DNA of 64,000 bases from Thinopyrum elongatum (taxonomy: Eukaryota; Streptophyta; Magnoliopsida; Poales; Poaceae), in contig CM022301.1 of the NCBI GenBank assembly GCA_011799875.1, positions 85,889,667 through 85,953,666 on the forward strand, written 5' to 3'. Of the stretch, positions 55,495-64,000 are shown in pieces. Positions within the stretch are counted from its first letter, which is position 1. Every line of letters begins with the position of its first letter. The notes below the pieces were generated by a model. It searched no databases. It was not told the DNA's origin and saw only the letters and a program-made list of their open reading frames with translations. The position numbers were made by a program, and so were the translations under genes.

Positions 55495-57405
55495 GTGTCA
55501 TGGTTGCTCGATAGTGGAGCAACAAATCATATGACCGGGAGCAAGGACATGGTGGTCGATGTGCATCCAATTCCATCTATGCCCACCCATGTCCAATTTG
55601 GTCATGCCTCAAATTCTAAGGTATTGGGACTTGGCAAGGTGGTCATCTCTCAAGATTTATCTATTGAGAAGGTCATGCTTGTTGAGTCCCTTGCATACAA
55701 TTTACTTTCCGTTCGTCAACTTGCACTTATGGGCTTTGCAACATTCTTTGATCTTGATACTGTGGCCCTTTTGTGGAGCAAGACTCTTAAAGTAGCCTTT
55801 GTTGAGCATGTCGAGAACGTTCTCTATGTGGTGAACTTTTCAGAGCGACCCACTAAGACCGCTACTTGCCTAATGGCTAAAGTTGATGTGGGTTAGCTTT
55901 GGCATCGCCGACTAGCCCATGTCAATATGAGATCTTTGCAAAGTCTCCTCAAAGGGGACCATGTCCGTGGACTAACAAATGTGAGTTTGGCCAAAGACCA
56001 TGCTTGCAGTGCTTGTATCGAAGGAAAGCTTCATGAAACGGCTCACCGACCCTCGACTATCATCTACTCGAAGAGGCCCTTGGAGCTCCTTCACATGGAT
56101 CTCTTTGGACCTCCATCCTTTGATAGTCTTGGTGGAAGAAATTATTGCTTGGTGATTGTGGATGACTACTCAAGATATACATGGGTATATTTCTTCAAGA
56201 GGAAGAGTGAGACTCAACAAACCGTCATCAACTTTGCAAATGAAGCTCAACATCAACATGAAGCAAAGATCTTGATGATTAGAAGTGACAACGGCACCGA
56301 GTTCAAGAGCTACACCTTGGATGAGTTCCTTAGTGACGAGGGGATCAAGCACCAATATGCGGCACCCTATACCCCTCACCAAAATGGTGTGGCGGAGAGG
56401 AAGAACCGGACGTTGATGGATGCAACGAGGACCATGATGGCAAAATTCAAATCTCCGTACAACTTTTGGGCCGAAGCCATCAACACCGCGTGTCATGCAT
56501 CCAATAGGCTCTACCTCCGCAAAGGCTTGAACAAGACTCCATATGAGATACTTACCAGTAACAAGCCCAACCTCAAGTACTTCCGGGTGTTCGGTTGTAA
56601 GTGTTTCATTCTCAAGAAAGGTGTTCATTTGTCTAAATTCGAACCTAGAGCTCAATAGGGCATATTTGTTGGTTATGCTACAAACTCTCATGCTTACCGT
56701 GTCCTCAACAAGTCCACCGGACTCATTGAGGAGATGTGTCACATGGAGTTTGATGAAAATAACGGCTCGCAAGTGGAGCAAAGTGGTCTTTGTGATGTAG
56801 GTGATGAAATTCCTCCCCAAGCCATAAGAAGAATGGGGATTGGTCAAATACTCCCCATTGAGGAACCCCTTGTGGCCGAAGGAGAAGGACAATGCTCTAC
56901 TCAAGTGGAGCCATCACCTACGCTAGATCCACACACTTCCGAAGAACAAAGTGAAGGTCCTCAACTCAATGAACAAGATCAAGGGCAAGATCAACCCCAT
57001 GGAGATGGTGATGCACCAAATGATGCCCAAGATCAAGTTCATGACTCCTAGCTCGCTCAAGATCAAGAGCAAGCTCAAGACGGTGCTCAAGATCAAGAGC
57101 AAACTCAAGATGGTGCTCAAGATCATCAAGATGATCCTCAAATGCTCATCGAGGAACTTTTGGAGGGCCGTGCTGCCAAGGTGGATTCCAAGCTCGAGCA
57201 TCAACAACATGTCATGGAGAATGTGCTTGGAAGCTTGAGAAAAGGGGTAACTACTCATAAACAATTGTCAAATTTTTGTGAGCATCACGCGTTTGTTTCG
57301 TGTGTTGAACCCCAAAAGGTACATGAGGCGCTCGATGATGAGGATTGGTTGAAGCCATGCATGATGAACTCAACAACTTCGAGCACAATCAAGTTTGGGA
57401 GTTAG
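55495..57405 (+). pseudogene. Copia IV protease and integrase
   Basis: Protease: SWLLDSGATNHMTGS with the DSG active site near 55510, then YNLLSVRQLALMGF. A TAG at 55894 precedes LWHRRLAHVNM, which starts the HHCC zinc domain (H...H, CSACIEGK). Integrase core is complete: HMDLFGPP, MIRSDNGTEF, HQNGVAERKNRTL; then GCKCFILKK and, after a TAG at 56656, GIFVGYATNSHAYRV. A TAG at 57049 falls in a Gln/Asp-rich linker (AQDQEQAQDGAQDQ) built on a short tandem repeat. At about 57345 a missing G shifts the frame into RT. Confidence 0.88.
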
Positions 57406-58844
57406 TGCCAAGGCCAACGGAGGAACATAATGTCATCGGGACCAAATGGATCTTCAAGAACAAGCAAGATGCAAATGGTGTGGTTGTTCGAAACAAGGCG
57501 AGATTGGTGGCACAAAGCTACTCCCAAGTCGAGGGTATCGACTATGGTGAAACCTTTGCCCCCGTTGCTCGTCTTGAATCTATTCGCATGTTGCTTGCAT
57601 ATGCATGTCATCATGACTTTAAATTGCAACAAATGGATGTGAAAAGTGCATTTCTTAATGGTCCTTTGAATGAGTTGGTGTATGTCAAACAACCTCCGGG
57701 ATTCGAGGATCCCAAGCTCCCCACTCATGTATACAAACTCAAAAATGCGCTCTATGGCCTTAAACAAGCCCCACGTGCGTGGTATGAGCACCTTACCGAG
57801 TTGTTGCAAGATCGTGGGTTTGAAATTGGGAAAATCGACCCCATTCTTTTTACTAAGAGGGTCAAAGGGGATTTGTTCATATGCCAACTATATGTTGATG
57901 ATATTATTTTTGGTTCCCCTAACAAATCTTTCAATGATGAGTTTGCCGCACTAATGACTGAGAAGTTTGAGATGTCTATGATGGGAGAGTTGAAGTTCTT
58001 TCTTGGGTTTGAAGTCAAGCAAAGAAGAGAAGGAACATTCATCAACCAAGCCAAGTATACCCAAGACATGCTCAAGAGGTTCAAGCTAGATGATGTCAAG
58101 CCGGTTAAGTTTCCAATGCCCACCAAATGCAAGCTTGATAGTGATCCCAATGGTAAAGCGGTGGATCAAAAGGTATATCGTTCCATGATTGGATCCTTGC
58201 TTTACCTTTGTGCATCTAGACCGGATATCATGTTGAGTGTGGGAATTTGTGCATGGTTTCAAGCCGCACCTAAGGAAAGCCATTATGTGGCGGTCAAGCG
58301 AATCTTTCGATATTTGGCTCATACCCCAAACTTTGGCTTATGGTACCCCAAAGGAGCAAGCTTCGATCTCATGGGTTACTCGGACTCAGATTGGGCAGGA
58401 GATTGTGTGGAAAGGAAGTCAACTTCCGGAGGGTGCCAATTCCTTGGTCGCTCTTTGGTAAGTTGGTCTTCGAAGAAGCAAAATTGTGTGTCTCTCTCAT
58501 CCACCGAAGCCGAATATGTAGCCGCCGCAAGTTGTTGTGCACAATTGCAATGGATGAGGTAAACTTTAAAGGATTACGGTGTCACATGTGACAAAGTGCC
58601 TCTTCTATGTGACAATGAAAGTGCTATCAAGATTTCTCACAATCCGGTGCAACATAGCAAGACGAAGCATATTGAGATTCGTCATCATTTTATTCGAGAT
58701 CAGATCAAGCATGGAGATATTGATATCATCTACATCAACACTCAAGAGCAACTAGCGGATATTTTCACCAAGCCTCTAGATGAAGCAAGATTTCACGAGT
58801 TAAGGCATGAGCTAAATATCATTTATTTGAGCAATGTGGCTTGA
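57345..58844 (+). pseudogene. Copia IV reverse transcriptase and RNase H
   Basis: [86 protein letters not shown] and the catalytic [10 protein letters not shown] (YVDD, about 57890). RNase [40 protein letters not shown], then HIEIRHHFIRDQI and ADIFTKPLDEARF, ending LSNVA-stop at 58842. A TAA at 58560 replaces the Gln of WMRQTLKDYGV. Otherwise the 500 codons are open. Confidence 0.92.
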
Positions 58845-59562
58845 ATCTAGGCACACCCCACCACACTCATCATTATATCTTGTTCTAGATGTAGACATGG
58901 ACATAGGGGGAGTGTTGTTCTCTCAATGAACTCTCCCTCCCCCCATTATGCATAAATCGATCTAGCCTTTCACATTAGCCATTTTTTATGGTACTTGTGC
59001 TTCAAATATGAGTTTTGGTCATGGGCCCAAGGTTAAAATCTTCGCGGTGCCATACCTATTAACTCAAACATAGGTGGCTTCGGCCACCGCCCTCCCCTCG
59101 TGATCAATGGTTGTTGTTGGTCTTGAGGTCTTTGTGTGGCTTTGAGTCACTTCGTGTGTGGTTCTTTTTCCCTTGCTTTTGTGCTTGAGGTGTCTCTTCC
59201 CGCTGTTGTGGTTCTTCGTCTTGTCCCTCTCGTGTGTTTCTTGGTCGTTCCGTTTGCATAAGCCCCTATGTTTTTCTGCTCTTGCATGTTTTCGACTGAG
59301 CGGTACTACCGCCGAGCCAGCGTGGTACTACTGCTTATTAGCGGTACTACCGTCCGAGCCTGCGGTACTACCACGCAGGGAGTTGGAGTGGGGGATATGT
59401 AGTGGGGCAGGGAGAGGTTTCTCTCCCATACCCATTCACTTGCCTCTCTCTCTCTCTCTCAGGCGACGAACAGGCAGCGGAGGGCTGCCGCAGGGCCGCC
59501 GTCTCTGGGTCGTCTTCCGCGTTTCCGTCTGATGGGATCGATCCCCACCCCTTCCTCTTGCC
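58845..59562 (+). promoter_or_regulatory. Region between copia pol and env-like gene; possible internal promoter
   Basis: Non-coding. A polypurine-like ATAGGGGGAGTG lies at 58904-58915. Four reverse-centre palindromes (GCGGTACTACCGC and variants) sit at 59300, 59320, 59341 and 59362, 200-260 bp before the ATG at 59563. A TC-rich stretch follows at 59446-59461. I see no clear TATA box. Confidence 0.5.
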
Positions 59563-61393
59563 ATGGATGCCGGTATTGCCCCCGATCTTCTTCTCTTTGG
59601 TTCTAGTTCTTGGATCTAGTATTTAGGGCAATATCCATTGCATTCTTCGATTTTTGGCCAAATCGGGGCTCGAGTAGGACGTAGAAGACTGCTAGAGTAG
59701 GTAGAATGAAGATTTAACCGTGAATATTTGAATTTGGCATCTCCGGTACTACCGGATCTCACCGCGGAAGTTGTCAGCCCTTTTGACTTCCGCCTCGAGC
59801 GGTACTACCGCTCCCTGGAGCGGTACTACCGCTTGTAGGCGGTACTACCGCGCGGAGGTGCGGTACTACCGCTCTGAGCGTCCAACTTCAGATTTTCTCT
59901 ATTTTATCTTCACTCTTGTGTTGTCTTTCTCTCTTGGCTTATGCGATTTGTCGCTTTTGTGTTCTTGTGTGTGTGTTCCAGGTGGTAGTAGCTCCGGGCA
60001 TCAGGCTCATCGCAAGAACCCCACCCGTACCACTGGCTCCAAGCGCTACCATTCTGCCGATGTGTCTGTGGGGAGCACCATTCCAGAGGGTGGATGTGTG
60101 CCTGCTCGTGCCTCAGGCGAGCGGCCACATCAGAGAGTCAAAGTGATTGCAACCAAGAACAAGGGGCCCAAGGGCACTCATTAGATGTCTGCTTTGGAGT
60201 TTGGTACAACACGGAAGTGCAATCCGTACCGGGAGCCTTAGGATCCTGCACTGGTTCATCGTATGTTCTGGAACAGGTTTCAGCAGTCCATATTCCATGA
60301 TGTGTTGAAGACAAAGAAGAATCTGTATGTGAAAGTGAAGTTAGTTAATATCTCTCACATGGAGAGGGACTTGCCTTACTTCGACGATTCTCTTCAGAGG
60401 TGCGAGGAGCTGGATATCAAGAGGGTCGTCTCCTTCAACAAGGACTTCGATGCTGAGCTTGTGGCCGAATTCTATACCACAGTTCACTTTGGGCATGATG
60501 AGGACAGGACCCTCTCCTGGATGACCAATGGCTGGCGTCTGTCTGCTTCTTGGAAGACCTTTATGGAGTTGTTGTCGTATGAGGATAAGGGCGCCCAAAC
60601 CCCAGTTGAGTTTCGCCCTCACAGGGAGGCCAATGCTACTCACAAGGAGGCTCTGTGGCAGTTTTCCACCAGGAAGGTATCTGATACTAGACATGTCTCC
60701 TACGAGCTGTGGCCTTTTCTGGATATCATCCATAGGATCTTCAGGAACACTCTGTTCCCTCGTGTTGGCAATCAGGATATGGTGCATTCCTATTTGGTGG
60801 ATCTTCTTCTCTTTTGCCAAAAGGAGAAGGGCTCTCATGAAGGTCTGGATGTGTCTCATGTCATGTGGTCGGAGCTCCGGTGTGCGATCTTGGAGCGCAA
60901 GTGCATCATATATGGCCCTTACCTAATGCAACTCATTGAGGAAACATGGGAATCTATGTTTCCGAATGAGGAGCTTCTCACTGGAGATCTAGTGTCTCAT
61001 GATGTTGTTCAGTTGAGGCAGAAGGAGAAGTGGGGAACGGCAACTCCGTCCCCACAAGTGCAGTCTGAGGATGATGACGATGATGAGCCTGATTATGAGC
61101 CGTCAGAGGAGCCATCTTGGGCTAAGAAGCTCAAGCAGAAGATGAAGAAGCTCTTTTGTCTCCAGGCCAAGGGACAGTACAAGGCTCATGTTGCTGCAAA
61201 GAAGACCCGCTGTCGTGACAAAGCCATTATGAGGCAGGTTGGCCTCACCGTGTCTGATGGCTCTGAGGAGAGGATCACTGATGAGGAGGCTTGGATCCAT
61301 GTGCACTGTCCATGGACTGATTCTGATGATGGGACTGGAGGACCTTCATCTACTGTCGCGGAGTCTGACGAGGAGGAGGAGCATGACTGGTGA
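59563..61393 (+). pseudogene. Env-like gene of copia IV (predicted intron, two stops)
   Basis: Predicted exon 1 is ATG at 59563 to 59572 (MDA+G), donor GTATTG; acceptor TTCCAG ends at 59981. Exon 2 reads GGSSSGHQAHRKNPTRTTGS in the same frame as the long ORF. TAG at 60182 and 60239 interrupt it; then it is open to TGA at 61391. The body has FWNRFQQSIFHDVLK, DAELVAEFYTTVHFGHDE, LSWMTNGWRLSASWKTFMEL, then VSYELWPFLDIIHRIFRNTL and a C-terminus rich in Asp/Glu and Lys. It resembles the grass 'putative plant transposon protein' at the env position of Sire-type copia. No clear membrane anchor, so an envelope role is doubtful. Confidence 0.65.
59743..59872 (+). repeat. Second palindrome cluster inside the predicted env-gene intron
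   Basis: CCGGTACTACCGG at 59743, then perfect GCGGTACTACCGC at 59799, 59820, 59839 and 59860 (19-21 bp apart). This is the reverse complement of the LTR motif, so the centre base is C here and G in the LTR. Confidence 0.9.
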
Positions 61394-61930
61394 TGTCCTA
61401 GAGTATTTCTACCACCGTCGTGTTTAAGTGTCCTCTCTACTCTTTTGGTGTCTCGATGCCAAAGGGGGAGAGAGTGTAGGGGATTTGCAGTGTGTTGCGA
61501 GTATTTTTCTCTTTGCTCTTGTTTTCCTTGCTCGAACTCGTTTGCTTTGGTTTGTGTTCATCCCGTGTGTTCAAGACCATATGGTGTGAGACATATGAGC
61601 TATCCTATCATTATCTATTTATGTCAAGTACTTTATGTCAGTTATCGCTTGTGAGATATATCTTGTTTATGCTCTTATTCATAGGCTCACATAGTATCAC
61701 TTGCTTGCTTTCATCTTACTATCTATGCAAGTATGGTTTGGTCTATAAAATATAGGGGGAGTGTGGATCCTATATGTGTGCATTTTGCATTCCAAAAGCA
61801 TATCGAAAATAGTGCACACATCTAGGGGGAGCCTGTCTATATTTTGTAGATTGTGGGGTTGCTTACCTTTTATTGCTATATCTTTTGTGCAAATCCCACG
61901 TTGTCATCAACTGACCAAAAAGGGGGAGAT
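61394..61930 (+). other. Copia IV 3' region and polypurine tract
   Basis: Non-coding. Purine runs of the form AGGGGGAG occur at about 61464, 61753, 61826 and 61921; the last (AAAAAGGGGGAGA, 61917-61929) is directly before the 3' LTR and is the functional polypurine tract. Confidence 0.7.
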
Positions 61931-62115
61931 TCTTAGGGCATATTTCTCCCTAAGTGGGTTTGGTGATTGATGACAACATGTTTGCGGACTAATCATGTGC
62001 ACTGAGCTTTCCAGACTATCAAGCATATGGCACAAGACAATTCGTTCCCCTCGGAGTTTCAAGAGGAGACGGTTTTCTTCCCTGCGTTTCTTTTTTGGTG
62101 GACTTGAGTCATAGG
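61931..62115 (+). repeat. 3' LTR of copia IV (5' 185 bp; interrupted by V)
   Basis: TCTTAGGGCATATTTC (TG mutated to TC) aligns with 51391-51575 until GAGTCATAGG, where element V begins. Confidence 0.88.
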
Positions 62116-62980
62116 TGTCGGCGTTCTGGGAACCAGGGTACGCAGACTTGCCTGCCTGTGGCCCATGGCGTGGCTCCATCAACGGCCTGGTACGGTCCAC
62201 CTCCAAGACTATCAAGACAAGACCCTCGCGAGGGCCAAGCCTCGTGAGGCGGACGACGCCAAGACCTCCCGCGGGAGTGGCCTCCCCAGGCTGCCTCCTG
62301 AGGAGCGGAGATTTCTATGCAGGTACCCAACCTCATGAGGTTGCGATGATGCAAGCCATGACGACCAAGGCCAGGCGGGTGCCAGCGGGAGCAGAGGAGG
62401 CAGTTTCCTCTTTGGTGCTAAGGAGGCAAGCGCAGGCGTGGGTTCCCAAGGAGCCTGGCAAAGGTTTCCATTCTAGTGCTACAAGACCAAGACCGCCAGG
62501 ATGGCAGGACGGATGTCATCGTCGAGCCCACTGCTGCGTCACGACCAGAAGCTTTGCAGGCGAAGACCACCTTTCGTTAGGATAAGATTTACTACTTGTC
62601 CCCTTTCAAATTGGCCACTGTGGGATCCCTTCCCGCCTACGTTTTGGGGGAAGAGGACCAAGGCCACAATAAATATAGGTTAGCCACCACCATAGAAGGG
62701 TTCGACTGATTCTCACCTCCGAGCCCTCGCGAGGTTGTTCATCCACTATACTAGTTCATCCACAGCCCCTTGTGAGGCCAATCCACCACAAAGCAGGAGT
62801 AGGGTCTTACAACGCAAGGTGGCCCGAACCTGGGTAAACTGTCGTGTTCATCTTCTTCCTTGTTTGTGTGAATCGAGCTAGGCCATGGGGCGACGGGCTG
62901 GTTGGCTGGTTAGGTTGAGTTCTTCGCACACGCCCCAAAGTTAGAACCTTTCTTGGGTCTGCGGAGCCCGGAATCCGACA
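62116..62980 (+). repeat. 5' LTR of element V (865 bp)
   Basis: TGTCGGCGTTCTGGG to CGGAATCCGACA. A weak TATA box (AATAAATATAGG, 62669-62680) precedes a leader with GCAGGAGTAGGGT, a phrase also found downstream of TATA in the G-element LTRs (for example 16243). Confidence 0.8.
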
Positions 62981-62982
62981 TT

Positions 62983-63001
62983 TGGCGCGCCAGGTAGGGG
63001 G
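62983..63001 (+). promoter_or_regulatory. Primer-binding site of element V
   Basis: TGGCGCGCCAGGTAGGGGG, two bases after the LTR. The first ten bases equal the G2 primer site; primer tRNA not identified. Confidence 0.7.
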
Positions 63002-63053
63002 CGTGTCGAAGCCTCTCCTCCACCATTCGTTCCGCCGCCATTCTGTCGCTGCT

Positions 63054-64000
63054 ATGGCCGACGCTCGCCGTGATCGTGCCGAGCGCCGGGCCGCTCGCGT
63101 CGCCTAGACGGTGCCTGTGGGCAATGGCGCTCCTCGCCGCTCTGCCTCCCCGGCGGCTAACGCCGCCACTGACCCTGTTGCTCGCGAACAGCAGGATTCG
63201 TCGCTGCACCATCCGAGCGGCGCGATGGCTGCACCGCAACACCATCACCCACTCCGGCCACGGCGTTGTCTTCTCATGTTCGTCGCGGGCCGGCAAACAT
63301 GCAGGCTGCGCTGCTCATGGCGCAAGAGCTTCTGCGTTACCGCCCGGCCAATGACCTCTACGACGACTGGCTCGGTCGCATCGCCGAGCTCGTCAACGCC
63401 GCCGGTGAGGCCCCTGCACCATCCCGTTCGCCCCGTCCCCCGCCTTCCCTGGCTGGTGATGTGGCTCACGGCGCGCCTCCTCCTCCTCCTCTACGTGGCG
63501 GGGACCCCGAGCCCAGGCGAGAGGCACCCCAACACGACCCACCGCGCAGGACGCCGGCGCGCGATGAAGGAAGCTGCCAGGTGATGCAGCGGCCCCAAGG
63601 AGAAGTGCGCGTGCTTCTAGAACTGCCGCGTCAAGACCGCGTGCCGCTGGAGGCGGTAGCACACGGGCGCCAAGATCAAGCTCCCCCCATGCGACCGGCA
63701 CCTGTGAGTGCGGCAGGCTGCCGTGCTTTCACCCAGGAGCCGCGCAGCGTCGTTTGGCCCGGCAAGTTCAAGCCGGATCTGCCTCCATGCTACGACGACA
63801 ACCGCCAAGATGATGGGGCCGGGGGCTTCCAAGAGCCTCGCGCGATCGCCTGCATCCCGGGTGGCACTCAGGCTCCCGCCTCTCATCGCATCTTCAAGCA
63901 GTTCGCTCGTGAGGTGAACGCGGCCCTCCCCAAGCTCGAGGCGTCGCGCCCCCTCAGGTGGTCCAAGAACGCCATCGCCTTTGACTCCATGGACCAGCTC
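63054..64000 (+). pseudogene. Element V gag (frameshifted, with a probable internal deletion; runs off the window)
   Basis: ATG at 63054 reads MADARRDRAERRAARVA and meets TAG at 63105. The same frame is followed to about 63270, where a shift leads to MQAALLMAQELLRYRPANDL, DDWLGRIAELVNAAGEAP and a Pro/Arg-rich linker. At about 63720 comes the start of the gag core (CRAFTQEPRSVVWPGKFKPD, LPPCYDD). It jumps directly to a segment that in G2 lies just before protease (KQFAREVNAALPKLE, RPLRWSKNAIAFD). In G2 the same two landmarks are about 1 kb apart (near 17540 and 18650), so most capsid and the nucleocapsid seem to be missing. Open to the window end. Confidence 0.7.

Larger units (their letters stand above)
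51391..62115 (+). mobile_element. Sire/Maximus-like Ty1/copia retrotransposon IV
   Basis: 5' LTR 51391-52868, a primer site for initiator tRNA-Met, gag with zinc knuckle, protease, integrase, then RT and RNase H (copia order), an env-like gene and a 3' LTR that starts at 61931. The 3' LTR is cut by element V at 62116, so IV resumes beyond the window. It is inserted in III's RT; the expected duplication is ACAGG (51386-51390), partner out of view. Extra gene after pol and large size fit the Sire lineage. Several frameshifts and stops make it inactive. Confidence 0.88.
62116..64000 (+). mobile_element. Gypsy element V (5' part), inserted in the copia 3' LTR
   Basis: 5' LTR, primer site and gag of another Tat-like gypsy that runs off the window. 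The predicted left duplication is ATAGG (62111-62115). The gag end resembles G2's gag-protease junction (FAREVNAALP versus WAREVNAVEP). Confidence 0.8.

Noticed and set aside
56170..56904. 244-codon minus-strand ORF opposite copia integrase
   Set aside because: Exact antisense of the conserved integrase core; codon-level shadow.
51720..59872. Palindrome arrays as a CRISPR array
   Set aside because: Plant retrotransposon context, no unique spacers of constant length and no cas genes.
60263..61393. 376-codon ORF as a host gene
   Set aside because: It sits between copia pol and the copia polypurine tract, in the env position, and its segments are of the transposon-protein type.
1..64000. Host protein-coding, tRNA or rRNA genes
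   Set aside because: Every coding-like stretch could be placed within a transposable element; I saw no tRNA cloverleaf or rRNA motif, though a short tRNA could be missed by eye.

Overview
This window is plant intergenic DNA made of nested LTR retrotransposons. The element types (Tat-lineage Ty3/gypsy with an archaeal-type RNase H, Athila-type gypsy with a tRNA-Asp primer site, a Sire-type Ty1/copia with an envelope-like gene, antisense genes inside gypsy elements) and the depth of nesting suggest a large-genome Triticeae grass such as wheat, barley or Aegilops. I see no convincing host gene, tRNA, rRNA or CRISPR array. Family and species assignments are inferences from remembered sequence features; no search was run.

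Layout. The base layer is a minus-strand Athila-type element (III). Its pol gene is visible at 50249-51390 (RT/RNase H) and resumes at 33627-32471 (integrase). Everything else has inserted into it or into its invaders. (1) From the left edge to 30712 lies a stack of Tat-lineage gypsy elements: outer copy G-out (14154-15495 and 25814-30712), carrying element F (to 14153) and a complete copy G2 (15496-25813, duplication ATGGT). F is in turn interrupted by copy G1 (to 9348), and G1 by a 4.4-kb candidate solo LTR (1079-5504, duplication CCCAG). (2) A minus-strand solo LTR lies at 30806-32385 (duplication GGAGT). (3) Athila-type element I (33633-50243, duplication GGGTC) has gag, protease and an Athila-ORF1/env-like gene but no pol. 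It carries gag-only element II (37873-45021, duplication GTAAC), whose 3' LTR carries a poly(A)-tailed retroposed fragment with a 15-bp duplication. (4) Sire-like copia IV starts at 51391. Its 3' LTR is split at 62116 by gypsy element V, which runs off the right edge.

How the genes work. Each element encodes or once encoded its own capsid (gag), protease, reverse transcriptase, RNase H and integrase. All the pol genes except the RT segment at 14155-15495 carry stops or frameshifts, so nothing looks autonomous. Elements I and II would have needed proteins from relatives.

Most interesting signals: a B3-domain-like antisense gene in G1 behind an antisense TATA box conserved in three copies; an array of 13-bp palindromes with a ~20-bp period just upstream of the copia LTR TATA box, with the reverse-complement form repeated around the copia env-like gene; and a fossil primer-site-like motif inside the LTRs of element II.
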